Origin: Siminovitchia thermophila
GTDB taxonomy: Bacteria > Bacillota > Bacilli > Bacillales > Bacillaceae_C
Direction: 5' to 3'
Assembly: GCF_016909185.1 (NCBI RefSeq)
Contig: NZ_JAFBFH010000005.1
Coordinates: forward strand, 1 to 64,000
Length of the DNA: 64,000 nucleotides
The translations under genes were made by a program, and so were the position numbers. How positions within the stretch are numbered: position 1 is the first letter of the stretch; each line of letters starts with the position of its first letter. The notes beneath the pieces were generated by a model. It worked only from the letters and a program-made list of their open reading frames with translations. It did no database searches and was not told where the DNA came from. Shown piece after piece: positions 43,412 to 53,063 of the stretch.

Positions 43412-44004
43412 ATGATCATTTGGATTAACGGAGCTTTCGGAGCTGGTAAAACACAGACGGCTTATGAGCTGCATAGAAGAATCCCAGGCTCGTATGTATT
43501 CGATCCGGAGAACGCAGGATTTTACATAAGAAAAATATTCCGCCAGAAACCTTGGAAGCAGATTTTCAAAACTACCCGATGTGGCGTGAATGTAACTACT
43601 CGATGTTGTCTTACATTGATCGTAAATATAATGGGGTCATCCTTGTGCCGATGACGGTCGTCCATCCTCATTATTTTGATGACATCATTGGCAAATTAAG
43701 AAGGGATGGCGTACAGGTCAATCACTTTACGCTGTGTGTTTCCAAAGAGACATTGATGCAAAGATTGCGCAGCAGGGGAGAGGGCAGACAATCTTGGGCG
43801 GCACGGCAAGTCGAGCGTTGTATCGATGGACTGTCCAATGAAAAGTTTCAGCAACATCTGCAAACCGATCATCTGTCTATTGAGCAAGTGGCAGAGCAGA
43901 TCGCTTCAATGTCGAGCATTTCACTTCTTCCCGACAACAGGGGAAAACTGAGCAAAGTATGGGCTAGAATGATAACGAAAATCAAGCATTTCCGGTTTTT
44001 CTAA
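43412..44004 (+). pseudogene. tmrB: Frameshifted tmrB (tunicamycin resistance ATPase)
   Basis: Starts [20 protein letters not shown] with a perfect P-loop at an ATG behind GGAGGTG, then loses frame around 43535-43545 (..AGFYIRKIF). The continuation in another frame, [40 protein letters not shown], matches TmrB to its end at 44004. One missing base explains the break, so this is either a recent pseudogene or a sequencing error. TmrB binds ATP and tunicamycin at the membrane and confers resistance. Confidence 0.82.
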
Positions 44005-44320
44005 CCCGTGGGAATGATCCAGCATGCATGTCATACAACTCTTCGATTGGTCAAAATGGATATTCGCCATCGGTTTTGTATCGGCCTATATCTTCAACAA
44101 ATAGCCAAAAGAGCAGAATGGAACACCTACGCCGTGGAAATTGGAATGAGTGTGTAGTCCGGTGCTAAGGTCGTGACAAGAGAAGTAAGCCAATTTCCTA
44201 TCAAACTTTTACGATTCTCTTTCTGCAAGAGAAGTGGCCGCGTAAAAAAGCTTGTAGAGAAAAAATGTCCACTTTCTTTACAAGCTGAAAGAGTTGGCAA
44301 AACCAGCTCTCGTTTTAAGA
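44005..44320. other. Spacer with small gene relic
   Basis: From ATG at about 44024 a short frame reads MHVIQLFDWSKWIFAIGFVS, AYIFNK and stops. The hydrophobic sequence looks like the beginning of a membrane protein cut short; family unknown. A hairpin with arms AGCTTGTA/TACAAGCT lies at about 44247-44285. Confidence 0.35.
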
Positions 44321-44710
44321 TCACTGATATTGTTTGGCAACGAGAAATTCAACGAGAGGGAGTATAATCATCGCGAAACCTAGCACTGCCAACAAGAATA
44401 TGTTATTCGTTCCGTTTACTAAATGATCAGCGGTGACAGCCGCCAATATGATGAATAATAAAATAAAATAACTTATTTTTGAGCTTTTCTCTGTAATTCT
44501 TTGGCCAAGTTCTTCTTCTTGTAATATACCGTCCTTTTCTTCTTTATTTCCCCAAGTGATCGCGGAGAAAAACATCATTAACAATATCGAGATTGTTATA
44601 ATTTCATTGAATCCAATCGCTTTTCCAGTACTTATTTTATAGATTGTGAAAGCAATGACAATGAGTGTGGCAGTCCCGATGATGAGTGCGCCGATTTTTT
44701 TCGTGCTCAT
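44321..44710 (-). CDS. Four-helix membrane protein paired with XRE regulator
   Basis: 129 residues, four hydrophobic segments in two pairs separated by a charged loop (NKEEKDGILQEEELGQRITE). This arrangement is typical of small membrane proteins (DUF2178-like) encoded behind an XRE regulator. Its start overlaps the regulator stop by four bases (ATGA). Function unknown. Confidence 0.75.
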   Translation of the reverse strand: MSTKKIGALIIGTATLIVIAFTIYKISTGKAIGFNEIITISILLMMFFSAITWGNKEEKDGILQEEELGQRITEKSSKISYFILLFIILAAVTADHLVNGTNNIFLLAVLGFAMIILPLVEFLVAKQYQ

Positions 44711-44913
44711 TTTTCGATCTCTCCCTCATGTAAGAATAAATCATCCACTTTGATGCCTAACGTTTTCGCAATGTTAAAGGCTAGTTGCAAACTAGGATCA
44801 TATTTGTTATTCTCAATCGCATTGATCGTTTGCCTGCTGACGTGGCACAAATCCGCTAATTTTCCTTGGGAAAAACCTTTCTTTTCCCGGTATTCTTTTA
44901 TTCTATTTTGCAT
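44707..44913 (-). CDS. XRE-family regulator (YozG/YgzD-like)
   Basis: 68 residues, almost only helix-turn-helix: YREKKGFSQGKLADLCHVSR, QTINAIENNKYDPSLQLAFN, ending LGIKVDDLFLHEGEIEK. ATG behind AAAGGTGCTGTCCG. A TGTAAAATAAG repeat pair flanks the promoter at about 44938-44983 (GTGTAAAACTTATTTTACAC, near-palindromic), a likely autoregulatory site. Confidence 0.88.
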   Translation of the reverse strand: MQNRIKEYREKKGFSQGKLADLCHVSRQTINAIENNKYDPSLQLAFNIAKTLGIKVDDLFLHEGEIEK

Positions 44914-44938
44914 CGGACAGCACCTTTACATTTGAAAT

Positions 44939-44960
44939 AGTGTAAAACTTATTTTACACC
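44939..44960. promoter_or_regulatory. Palindrome upstream of the XRE/membrane pair
   Basis: GTGTAAAAC and TTATTTTACAC form a near-perfect dyad about 27 bases upstream of the regulator start; a further TGTAAAATAAG follows at about 44968. Probable operator. Confidence 0.6.
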
Positions 44961-45149
44961 CATCATTGTAAAATAAGATGAACTACCTGTCAAACATTTT
45001 TTACAGCTGATAGTGGAATATTTTCTCGTTTTCCATTTTTCGATCGTATTAGGGAACGGTTATGGCACATTGAAAGAAAGTTGCCGGGTCATTTATGTGT
45101 AATGTAATGCGTGATGAATCGTCTAATATGTAAAGGAAGGAGGATTTTG

Positions 45150-46070
45150 ATGACGAAAAAAAGGTTTTATATATGGCTTCTTTGTATAATCACGGTGTTT
45201 GTCTTGGCGGCTTGCAAGTCTGATGATTCCGCGGACAGCAGTGGAGAAATGGCCAAAACGAACGAGTTATCCGATTCTAAAGAATTTGCGGTGCGAGATG
45301 ATGCGGAGAAATCTACGGAGGATGAACCAGCAGGAGAAGAGAACATAGATGTTACAGGCGACCGAATGATCGTACACCGGGGCAATCTGGAAGTAAAAGT
45401 GAAAAATTTGGAGACGGCCCGGAAAGACATCGAGAAAAAGGTGAAGGAATACGGGGGATATATCGTAGAATCGAATATTTACAGAGAAGAAAATGAACTG
45501 ATGAGCGGGTATTTAACCATTCGCATCCCTGAAAAACACTTTCAACAGTTCCTAAATGATACAGAGAAAGCGGCTGTCGAAGTGATGGAAAGAAGTGTCA
45601 CGGGACAGGATGTAACGGAGGAATATGTGGATTTGGAATCCCGCTTAAAATCAAAGCGGGCGGTAGAACAACGGTTGCTTGATTTTATGAAAACTGCTCA
45701 AAAGACTGAGGATTTATTGAAAATCTCAAGTGATTTGGCGAAGGTCCAGGAAGAGATTGAGGTCATTGTTGGCAAAATGAAATACTTGGAAAACCAAACC
45801 GCCTATTCTACAGTTGACATTTTTATGAAGGAAAACAAAGTGGTTGTTCCAGGAGTGGACGGAAACAAGTTGAATACGTGGGAAAAAACAAAACAGCAGC
45901 TTGCTGTCAGCTTGAACTTTTTACTTGCGGCCGCTTCGGGGATTGTCGTATTTTTTGTCGGAAACCTGCCGATTTTGACTTTAGTCACATTGATTGGTGT
46001 GGGAGTTTATTATTTTGTAAAAAGACGGAAGAGAAAAAAACCCCATATAAAGGACACGAAACAGGACTGA
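45150..46070 (+). CDS. DUF4349 lipoprotein
   Basis: 306 residues. Lipoprotein signal with box LAACKS at residues about 19-24, an acidic linker, then a DUF4349 domain (DRMIVHRGNLEVKVKNLETA; GGYIVESNIYREENEL; YLTIRIPEKHFQQFL) containing a coiled coil. A C-terminal membrane helix (LNFLLAAASGIVVFFVGNL) and a basic tail follow. Anchored at both ends at the cell surface; function unknown. ATG at 45150 behind AAGGAGGATTTTG. Confidence 0.88.
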   Translation: MTKKRFYIWLLCIITVFVLAACKSDDSADSSGEMAKTNELSDSKEFAVRDDAEKSTEDEPAGEENIDVTGDRMIVHRGNLEVKVKNLETARKDIEKKVKEYGGYIVESNIYREENELMSGYLTIRIPEKHFQQFLNDTEKAAVEVMERSVTGQDVTEEYVDLESRLKSKRAVEQRLLDFMKTAQKTEDLLKISSDLAKVQEEIEVIVGKMKYLENQTAYSTVDIFMKENKVVVPGVDGNKLNTWEKTKQQLAVSLNFLLAAASGIVVFFVGNLPILTLVTLIGVGVYYFVKRRKRKKPHIKDTKQD

Positions 46071-46169
46071 TTTTAGCAGTAATTTTGAAAGAGTCTCTTG
46101 TCAGAGCCTTTGCCATAGATTTAGTTGTTCGCAGAGCACTCTTTTTTGACACACTTCCAATTCAATAGG

Positions 46170-46470
46170 GGCTGGGACATAAGTAAATACGAAATAGCAA
46201 AGGGGCCGGGACAGAACCCTGTAAAAAAGAATAAACCGCGTGAAATCTAGTTTAAAACCTTGATTTCACGTGGTTTTATTCTCACGATTTTTACGAATAT
46301 CAATCAGCTTTTAACTTATGATCCAGATCCCGGTCATCGCTCGTCAAATATTTCGCATTCCGCAGGTCTCTTCAGCTTCCTCGTTAAGCAAAGGCCGCTT
46401 TCCTGCGGGATCTTCAGCTCGAGCTATTCCCGCAGGAGTCTACATATGTTGATTACGCTAAAAGCTTGCG
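46170..46470. repeat. Repeat-rich spacer (two Bacillaceae-type intergenic repeats)
   Basis: GGGGCTGGGACATAAGTAAA and a second GGGGCCGGGACAGAA are followed by a long inverted repeat. Its arms are AATAAACCGCGTGAAATC and GATTTCACGTGGTTTTATT (about 46229-46280). Farther on, CCGCTTTCCTGCGGGATCTT and CTATTCCCGCAGGAGTC (about 46388-46442) form a second imperfect palindrome with CTCGAGCT-type centre. These resemble high-copy intergenic repeats of Bacillaceae; copy number cannot be checked here. Confidence 0.65.
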
Positions 46471-46539
46471 TATGATACACTGGGACAATGTATTGTTCAG
46501 CTGATTTAGTTGTGTCCAGACTCTTCAAGCCTATCATTC

Positions 46540-49521
46540 TTAACTTTTACTAAATAACCTGTAAACACAAGGAATCAATAACAAAGTTATGAACGTTGCA
46601 AATAACATACCTGAAATGATGACGATTGAAAGCGGGGCTTGGTAATCGGCAGACATTCCAGTTGCCAATGCTAAAGGAAGCATCCCGCCTACTGTCGTTA
46701 ACGTTGTCATAAAAATGGGGCGTATACGATTTTCGCCGGCTTGTAACAAGGACTCGATCACTGGCAGTCCTTTTTTGCGCAGTTGGTTCGTGCGATCAAT
46801 GATTAAAATCGCATTGTTTAAGACAATTCCAATCAGTATGATGAAACCCATGCCTGACATAAAGTGTAATTCCGCTTGGGTGATGAATAATCCAAGGATA
46901 GCCCCAACAATCGTAATCGGTATGATGCTCATGACAATGAGTGGTTGCCCGAGATGATTAAATTGCATGGCCATCACCACATACACTAAAAACAGAGCAA
47001 TACCAAAGGCGAATAGGAACTCATTCATTAGTTGGTTTTGTTCTTCCAAGTCGCCGGCTAATGTAACGGTAAAGTCTTGTGAACTGTCAAAGCCTTTCAA
47101 AACTTTTTGAATGTCATTGTTGATTGTGCCGAGATCTTCCTTGTCTGCATCAGCCATGATCGAAATATATCTTTCTCCGTTTTTATGAAAGATTTGATCG
47201 GGCCTATATTCTTTTTCAAAGGCTACAAAAGATGAAAGCTTTTTTTCACCATTGGCCGTTGGAACGGACAATTCCAGCAACGCCTCTTTTGTCAGCTTCT
47301 CATTACCTTGATGAGCATATACTTGTAATTTGTCGCCATCCCATTCAACTGTACCGATAGGTTCTTGCAACAAAAACGCTTCAATCGTTTGTTTGATATG
47401 TAACGTTGATAGGCCTGCCGCTTTTATATTTTCTTCTTTTAATTGAATGGTTGGTGTCTCGGAAAAGTTGTCTAGTGAGCTTGTGACATCTGTAATCCCC
47501 TTAATAGACTTTATTTCTTTTTGTAAAGCGTTTGCGCCTTTTCGTAATTCAGCATAGTCATCACCACTTATATGGATTTGCACCGGGTATCCGCTGATGC
47601 CATCCAAGGCTCTTTCAACGGCCCGAATGGGTTGCGTTTCTTCCAAGACCCGCAACTTTTTTAAAATATTTTCTGTAACCTTCTCTTGTTCTGTTGTTAT
47701 TTTACTGCCCGTTGTCATCACAATATTCACTATTAGTCTATCGTCAAGGTCAAGTACATAATTGGCCTTTACATCTTCTGTAGAACTTACGGTTTCATGT
47801 ACTTTTTCTGCGATCATCTCTTTCTCTTGTTGAGAAACCCCATTTTCTAAATCAATCACCATTTCAGTATATCGATTAAACATATCCGGCATGATTTTCA
47901 TTGGTATTTTGGGAATGAGGAAAAGTGATAAAGAAAATACGATAAAAAACGCGATGATGACGATGAAACTGCGACTTTTTTTCTGAATACACCATGCTAC
48001 CGTATTTTTATATATGGACATAAAAAACGTTTTTTGATGATTGCTTTTTTGTTTCTTTAATCTTATGAATTCATTGGCAAGTGTTGGGATTAATGTAAAA
48101 GCAATGATTACAGAGCTTATTAATGTGATGGCGGTCACAACTGACAAAATCATCATAAATTTTCCGGAATCTCCCCCAATCAGGCCAATTGGAAGAAAGA
48201 CTACGATGGTTGTAAGGACAGATGCGATAATGGCTGAAGCCACTTCCTTTGTTCCTTCAAGCACTGCCTGTAAATTGTTTAACCCTTGTTCTTTTTTCTT
48301 ATAAATAGCTTCCAGAATCACAATCGAGGAATCTACCATCATCCCAATACCGAGCCCTAATCCAATGAGTGTCAGCATGTTCATACTATAATCGAGTAAG
48401 CCTATGGCTATGAAAGTGAGCAATATGGACGTGGGAATCGATAAGCCAATAATAAAGGCAGCTCTGATATTGCGCAAAAAAAGATACAATACAACGATCG
48501 CAATCATTCCGCCAATCCACATATTAGTTGTCACATCATTCATCGAGTCATTGACAAAGTCCGCATGGGCGATTACTTCATTGACGGTAAAGCCTTTCAC
48601 CAAACCTTCTTCATCAATCTTTCGTAATTCATTCCTGACAGCTTCCGCCATATCTGCTTGACTCGCGCTCGCTTTACGGGCAATTTGAACCATTATCATA
48701 TCTTTTGAGCCATTTTTCCATGTGTTGGAGGAATTTGTGACTGGATTGATTGAAATAGCAGAAATATCCTTTAACTCAACCAATCCATTTTCCGTCGGGA
48801 TTTGCAGTGTTTTCAAGTCTTCCATATTTTTCAAAGCAGTGTCCCAACGCAAAGAAAGGCTTTCATGTCCATCTGTTAGTTCTCCTACAATTGCTTCGTT
48901 GTTCAATTGTTGAATCACTTCGACTGCTTGCTGTATCGTTATATGTTTTTCGTTCATTTTGTCTTGATCAAAATGAATATCTACTTGCTGTTCGGTGAAA
49001 CCATCCAACTTTACTTCGCGTACTTCAGAAAGTTTTTCCAAACGAGGTTTCAAAATATCCTTGGCAAAAGCAGACATCTGATCGGGATTTCCGCCTGAAA
49101 CATCTACAATAAATTCAAAGGATGGATTTTTCCCGTCCTGCAAAACTTGATAGTAATCGAGGTTCGGAATATCGCTTAAGACGACATTCGCTTTAGATTC
49201 GACATCCTTAAATATTTCATCCCCTTTTCCACTTTCAAATAATATCTTGATAGAACTGCGTCCAATTGAAGTAGTAGATGAAATTTCTTTTATTCCTTCC
49301 ATTTCTTGGAGAGTTTGTTCAAGAGGATTGGTAATCTTTCTTTCTACATCATCTATATGTAAGTTACTGGCCTCGACATGAATCGTGGCGCTATCAAGTC
49401 CAACTGTTGGAGTCAATTCTTTGTCTAAATTAAAAAATGTAAAAATACCTAACACGATGGTAAAAAAGGTTGCTAATATGATGAGTATTTTTCTTTGAAC
49501 GAGCATTTGAAGTAAACGCAA
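46540..49521 (-). CDS. RND family efflux transporter (SwrC/AcrB-like)
   Basis: 993 residues, twelve membrane helices and two large extracellular loops, the size of HAE1/AcrB-type pumps. SwrC hallmarks are seen: LLQMLVQRKILIILATFFTI at the start, GIGMMVDSSIVILEAIYKKK (TM4 with the proton-relay Asp), and GMGFIILIGIVLNNAILIID in the second half. Homolog of B. subtilis SwrC (YerP), which exports surfactin and other amphiphiles. No membrane-fusion partner gene is adjacent. ATG behind AGGAGGGATATTTTTTGC. Confidence 0.9.
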   Translation of the reverse strand: MRLLQMLVQRKILIILATFFTIVLGIFTFFNLDKELTPTVGLDSATIHVEASNLHIDDVERKITNPLEQTLQEMEGIKEISSTTSIGRSSIKILFESGKGDEIFKDVESKANVVLSDIPNLDYYQVLQDGKNPSFEFIVDVSGGNPDQMSAFAKDILKPRLEKLSEVREVKLDGFTEQQVDIHFDQDKMNEKHITIQQAVEVIQQLNNEAIVGELTDGHESLSLRWDTALKNMEDLKTLQIPTENGLVELKDISAISINPVTNSSNTWKNGSKDMIMVQIARKASASQADMAEAVRNELRKIDEEGLVKGFTVNEVIAHADFVNDSMNDVTTNMWIGGMIAIVVLYLFLRNIRAAFIIGLSIPTSILLTFIAIGLLDYSMNMLTLIGLGLGIGMMVDSSIVILEAIYKKKEQGLNNLQAVLEGTKEVASAIIASVLTTIVVFLPIGLIGGDSGKFMMILSVVTAITLISSVIIAFTLIPTLANEFIRLKKQKSNHQKTFFMSIYKNTVAWCIQKKSRSFIVIIAFFIVFSLSLFLIPKIPMKIMPDMFNRYTEMVIDLENGVSQQEKEMIAEKVHETVSSTEDVKANYVLDLDDRLIVNIVMTTGSKITTEQEKVTENILKKLRVLEETQPIRAVERALDGISGYPVQIHISGDDYAELRKGANALQKEIKSIKGITDVTSSLDNFSETPTIQLKEENIKAAGLSTLHIKQTIEAFLLQEPIGTVEWDGDKLQVYAHQGNEKLTKEALLELSVPTANGEKKLSSFVAFEKEYRPDQIFHKNGERYISIMADADKEDLGTINNDIQKVLKGFDSSQDFTVTLAGDLEEQNQLMNEFLFAFGIALFLVYVVMAMQFNHLGQPLIVMSIIPITIVGAILGLFITQAELHFMSGMGFIILIGIVLNNAILIIDRTNQLRKKGLPVIESLLQAGENRIRPIFMTTLTTVGGMLPLALATGMSADYQAPLSIVIISGMLFATFITLLLIPCVYRLFSKS

Positions 49522-49973
49522 AAAATATCCCTCCTAAAAATGTAAAAATAAATCGTAGGGGCTGATAATTGGGCAGTACGATTTCCTGAGACACAATTTA
49601 GTAAAATGAGCTCCCGCTTCTACTCCTTTCATGGCAACTTTCAACCACTTGGCCGTTGGAAAACATATATTCCTTTTGTGGGATTACATCCTGAAGTTTA
49701 TATTAATTGTTCCCGGTACCGCAGGAGGCAACATGGATGTTCATCGCCAGCCATTTCGTTTTTAGATGGCCCCTTTCACCAAGTCAAAATGAACATGTCA
49801 GGCAAATTATACGAGATGACGCAAGGTCGCTTTCAACCACTTCTTGTAAATTTTTATGGGGGTGGGATGGTTTTTTTCAGCAAAATAGTTCTGGCTTACA
49901 GGATTGCGGCATTGCAAGTGGTCAGACAAGATAGGTACAATAGTCTTATACATCATGTAAAGTGGTGAAGAGG
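49522..49973. other. Spacer between RND pump and glpP, no recognised gene
   Basis: An open frame of 120 codons (49606-49968) has no ribosome binding site and no recognisable family. A repeated phrase CTTTCAACCACTT occurs at 49635 and 49831. Possibly a relic; no function assigned. Confidence 0.4.
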
Positions 49974-50564
49974 ATGAAGAAAATTTTTGAAGAGAGGTTA
50001 AAAAAGCACAAGTTGATTGCCGCGGTCAAGCAGCCCAAGTCTATTGAACAAGCCATCAAGTACAAGGAGCATATATCGGCGGTTATCCTGATGACAGGGA
50101 ATATATTGACGGTCAAACAATATGTGGATGTGCTCCAAAAAGCGGGGTTGCCGGTGATTTTACATGTGGAGAAAATTGGCGGTTTGCAGGTAGACCATTA
50201 TGGTATTGATTTTATTCAAGAGTATGTGAAGCCATTTGCCATTGTAACGACGAAATCCGGTATTATCAAAAAAGCAAAATCGAAAGGAATGTATGTCATT
50301 CAAAGGGTTTTTCTCATTGATACGGAGGTATATGATCAATTGCTTGCCGGCTTGGATCATCTTCAGGCCGACATGATTGAAGTGATGCCGAGTCGGATCA
50401 TCGATTTTTTGGCGGATTTATCAAAAGCATCACATGTTCCGGTGATCACCGGTGGATTGTTGACAACTCCTTATCATGCGAAGGAGGCTTTGGAACATGG
50501 AGCTGCCGCCGTATCAACATCCAATACTGAATTGTGGAAAATGGATTTGAATGATCTTTATTAA
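49974..50564 (+). CDS. glpP: Glycerol-3-phosphate-responsive antiterminator
   Basis: 196 residues of the GlpP family: KLIAAVKQPKSIEQAIKYKE, HISAVILMTGNILTVKQYVD, VHVEKIGGL-like LHVEKIGGLQVDHYGIDFI, and GGLLTTPYHAKEALEHGAAA. In Bacillus GlpP binds glycerol-3-phosphate and the leader RNA of glp operons to prevent termination. Here it is directly upstream of a leader hairpin and the ugp genes rather than glpFK. ATG at 49974 behind GGTGAAGAGG. Confidence 0.93.
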   Translation: MKKIFEERLKKHKLIAAVKQPKSIEQAIKYKEHISAVILMTGNILTVKQYVDVLQKAGLPVILHVEKIGGLQVDHYGIDFIQEYVKPFAIVTTKSGIIKKAKSKGMYVIQRVFLIDTEVYDQLLAGLDHLQADMIEVMPSRIIDFLADLSKASHVPVITGGLLTTPYHAKEALEHGAAAVSTSNTELWKMDLNDLY

Positions 50565-50651
50565 ATGTTTACATTTTATTTATATGTCATTAACAAAGAT
50601 TGGCTATCATCAGTATTGAAAAGTACATAGAAGAAAAGGCGCGATAAGAGA

Positions 50652-50699
50652 GGCCGCAAATAACTGTTGATGAAAAACAGTCTATTTGCGGTTCTTTTA
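50652..50699 (+). terminator. Leader terminator between glpP and ugpB
   Basis: GGCCGCAAATA with ACTGTT pair with AACAGT and TATTTGCGGTT around a small loop, followed by CTTTTATG. It ends about 100 bases before the ugpB start. It could end the glpP transcript or be the GlpP-controlled attenuator of the ugp operon. Confidence 0.75.
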
Positions 50700-50802
50700 T
50701 GCTTTGAAAGGGGGCAAGCATAAAACGGCTTACGGGAATGGAATTGAAGATAATGCGGTTTGGTATCATAACAAATTTAATAGAAAAGAGAGGTTTCATA
50801 CA

Positions 50803-52140
50803 GTGAAGATACGTCTTTTCATGTTGGCATTATTGTTCTTTGTTTTTAGTATATTGAGTGCATGTAACAGCAATTCTTCCAAAAAGGATTCGGGAGATCA
50901 AGAATCAGCCGCTTCCAAAGAATCTTCCGGAGATACGATTGATTTAACCTGGTATTATCCCGTCAATGTCGGTGGTGAAATTACAAAGGTAATCGATGGT
51001 TATGCAGAGGAATTCAATAAAGAGGGAATTGAAGTAAATGGAAAAAAGGTAACCGTGAAGCCTGTTTATAGCGGCAACTATGATGAATCCATGACCAAAG
51101 TGCAAACGGCCGTTAAAAATGGCAAATCCCCAGACATGGCTGTTCTATTATCGGTGGATCTTTTTCAAATTAAGGATTCCATCATGCCGTTGGATGATTT
51201 GATCGCTGAAGATCCGGAAGCAAAAAAAATGATGGATGATTTCTTCCCGGGTTTTATGCTCAATTCACAAGCGGAAGGAAAAACGTGGTCTGTCCCATTT
51301 CAACGGAGTACAGTTTTGCTCTACTATAACAAAGATATGTTTAAAGAAGCCGGATTGGATCCGGAAGCTCCTCCAACTACATGGGATGAGGTAGTTGACT
51401 ATGGGAAAAAGCTGACAAAAGATGGAAAGTGGGGTATTGAGCTGCCTGCGACAATAAGCGGATATTGGATTTATCAGGCGCTTGCTCTCCAAAACGGAGA
51501 AGAAAACTTGATGAGCGATGATGGAAAAGAAGTCTATTTCAATTCTGATGAAGCCAAAGAGGCGCTTCAATATTGGATTGACCTTTCCAAGAAGCATAAA
51601 GTGATGCCGAAAGGTGTTCTCGATTGGAATACGGTTCCGACTGATTTTATTGAAGGCAAGACAGCAATGATGCTTTCGACAACCGGTAATTTAACCAATG
51701 TTAAGAACAATGCTGATTTTGAGTTTGGTGTTGCCTTTTTGCCGGCAAAAGAGCGAATGGCTACCCCAACAGGAGGCGGAAACTTCTACATTTTTAAAGA
51801 TATTTCAGAGGACAGACAAAAAGCATCCATGGAGTTTATTAAATGGATTGCCGACCCTAAACGCGCGGCTCAATGGAGCATCGATACGGGATATATTGCA
51901 ACGCGTCAATCAAGCTACGAAACTCCTGAATTAAAAGCTTATACGGATTCTTTCCCGCAAGCTTTGACGGCGATGAAACAGTTGGAAAATGCGCATAAAG
52001 AAATATCAGTGTATGAGCAAGGAAAAATTATTAAAATCCTGTCGGATGCCATCCAAGCGGCGATTAATGGTGAAGATGTGGACAAAACATTGGATCAAGC
52101 CCAGGAACAGGCCGATGCTTTATTAAAACAATATAAGTAA
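50803..52140 (+). CDS. ugpB: sn-Glycerol-3-phosphate-type ABC substrate-binding lipoprotein
   Basis: 445 residues. Lipoprotein signal KIRLFMLALLFFVFSILSAC, then a family-1 binding protein: LTWYYPVNVGGEITKVIDGY and PDMAVLLSVDLFQIKDSIMP are UgpB-like. GTG at 50803 follows AGAGAGG; no ATG fits. The operon with UgpA, UgpE, UgpC, GlpP and a phosphatase makes glycerol-3-phosphate or glycerophosphodiesters the likely ligand. Confidence 0.85.
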   Translation: MKIRLFMLALLFFVFSILSACNSNSSKKDSGDQESAASKESSGDTIDLTWYYPVNVGGEITKVIDGYAEEFNKEGIEVNGKKVTVKPVYSGNYDESMTKVQTAVKNGKSPDMAVLLSVDLFQIKDSIMPLDDLIAEDPEAKKMMDDFFPGFMLNSQAEGKTWSVPFQRSTVLLYYNKDMFKEAGLDPEAPPTTWDEVVDYGKKLTKDGKWGIELPATISGYWIYQALALQNGEENLMSDDGKEVYFNSDEAKEALQYWIDLSKKHKVMPKGVLDWNTVPTDFIEGKTAMMLSTTGNLTNVKNNADFEFGVAFLPAKERMATPTGGGNFYIFKDISEDRQKASMEFIKWIADPKRAAQWSIDTGYIATRQSSYETPELKAYTDSFPQALTAMKQLENAHKEISVYEQGKIIKILSDAIQAAINGEDVDKTLDQAQEQADALLKQYK

Positions 52141-52166
52141 TTCATTTTTTGTTTGAGGTGAAGGAA

Positions 52167-53051
52167 TTGGGGAGAAGCAAACTGGTCAAAGAAAATACTG
52201 CAGCTTGGATTTTTCTCCTTCCGTCCTTCATCTTTCTCATCATATTTACGTTATATCCAATCATAAAAACGGTATATTTGAGCTTTTTTCAATCAGATTT
52301 ATCAACAAATGAGCCCGTTTATATCGGTTTGGATAACTTTAAGGTGATGCTGGAAGATGAGGTTTTCCGGAAGGCGTTTATCAATAATGTTTGGTTTGCG
52401 ATTGGAACCGTACCAACAAGTGTTTTATTGGGACTGCTGCTTGCCATTTTAGTCAACAGGTCGATGAAGGGGAGTGGATTGGCAAGAACCTTTTTCTTTT
52501 ACCCCGTTGTCATCCCAATGGTAACCGCGGCGTTTATATGGCTGTTCTTTTATACACCGGAATATGGGATGATCAACAGTTTGTTAAAAGTATTCGGTGC
52601 GGGGGAATTGAATTTGCTGGGAAATACAGAAACCGCGCTAATGGCCATTATGGTGATGGTCATCTGGAAGGAAGCCGGATTTTTTATGGTTTTTTATTTG
52701 GCAGCCTTGCAAAACATTCCCAAGGAATTAATGGAAGCATCTTATATTGACGGCGCATCGAAGTGGACTCAATTTCGAAGGATTGTCTTTCCCCTTCTTA
52801 TGCCGACAACCTTATTTTCTTCTGTGATTGCAACGACTAATGCCTTTAAAACCGTGGATCAACTTGTTGTCATGACTCAAGGTGGACCAAATAATGCCAG
52901 TAATCTATTGCTTTACTATATTTATGAAAGCACATTTCGGTTTATGGATTACGGAAAGGCATCGACTGTCACAGTTGTTGTTTTAATATTGATGTTGATC
53001 ATTGCGGCCGTTCAGTTCTTTGGAACAGATCGGAAAATTCATTACAGTTAA
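52167..53051 (+). CDS. ugpA: Glycerol-3-phosphate ABC permease UgpA-like
   Basis: 294 residues, six helices. MalF/UgpA motifs: WIFLLPSFIFLIIFTLYPII and the EAA loop ELMEASYIDGASKWTQFRRI. TTG at 52167, six bases after GAGGTG, is the best start; the frame continues upstream to 52149. Nine bases separate the ugpB stop from that upstream frame. Confidence 0.88.
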   Translation: MGRSKLVKENTAAWIFLLPSFIFLIIFTLYPIIKTVYLSFFQSDLSTNEPVYIGLDNFKVMLEDEVFRKAFINNVWFAIGTVPTSVLLGLLLAILVNRSMKGSGLARTFFFYPVVIPMVTAAFIWLFFYTPEYGMINSLLKVFGAGELNLLGNTETALMAIMVMVIWKEAGFFMVFYLAALQNIPKELMEASYIDGASKWTQFRRIVFPLLMPTTLFSSVIATTNAFKTVDQLVVMTQGGPNNASNLLLYYIYESTFRFMDYGKASTVTVVVLILMLIIAAVQFFGTDRKIHYS

Positions 53052-53063
53052 GGTGGTATTCCA

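Noticed and set aside
46540-49521. Several 60-90 codon plus-strand frames within the RND pump gene
   Set aside because: They are antisense shadows of a long, well-supported coding region.
49606-49968. 120-codon open frame before glpP
   Set aside because: No ribosome site or family match; kept only as a possible relic in the spacer note.
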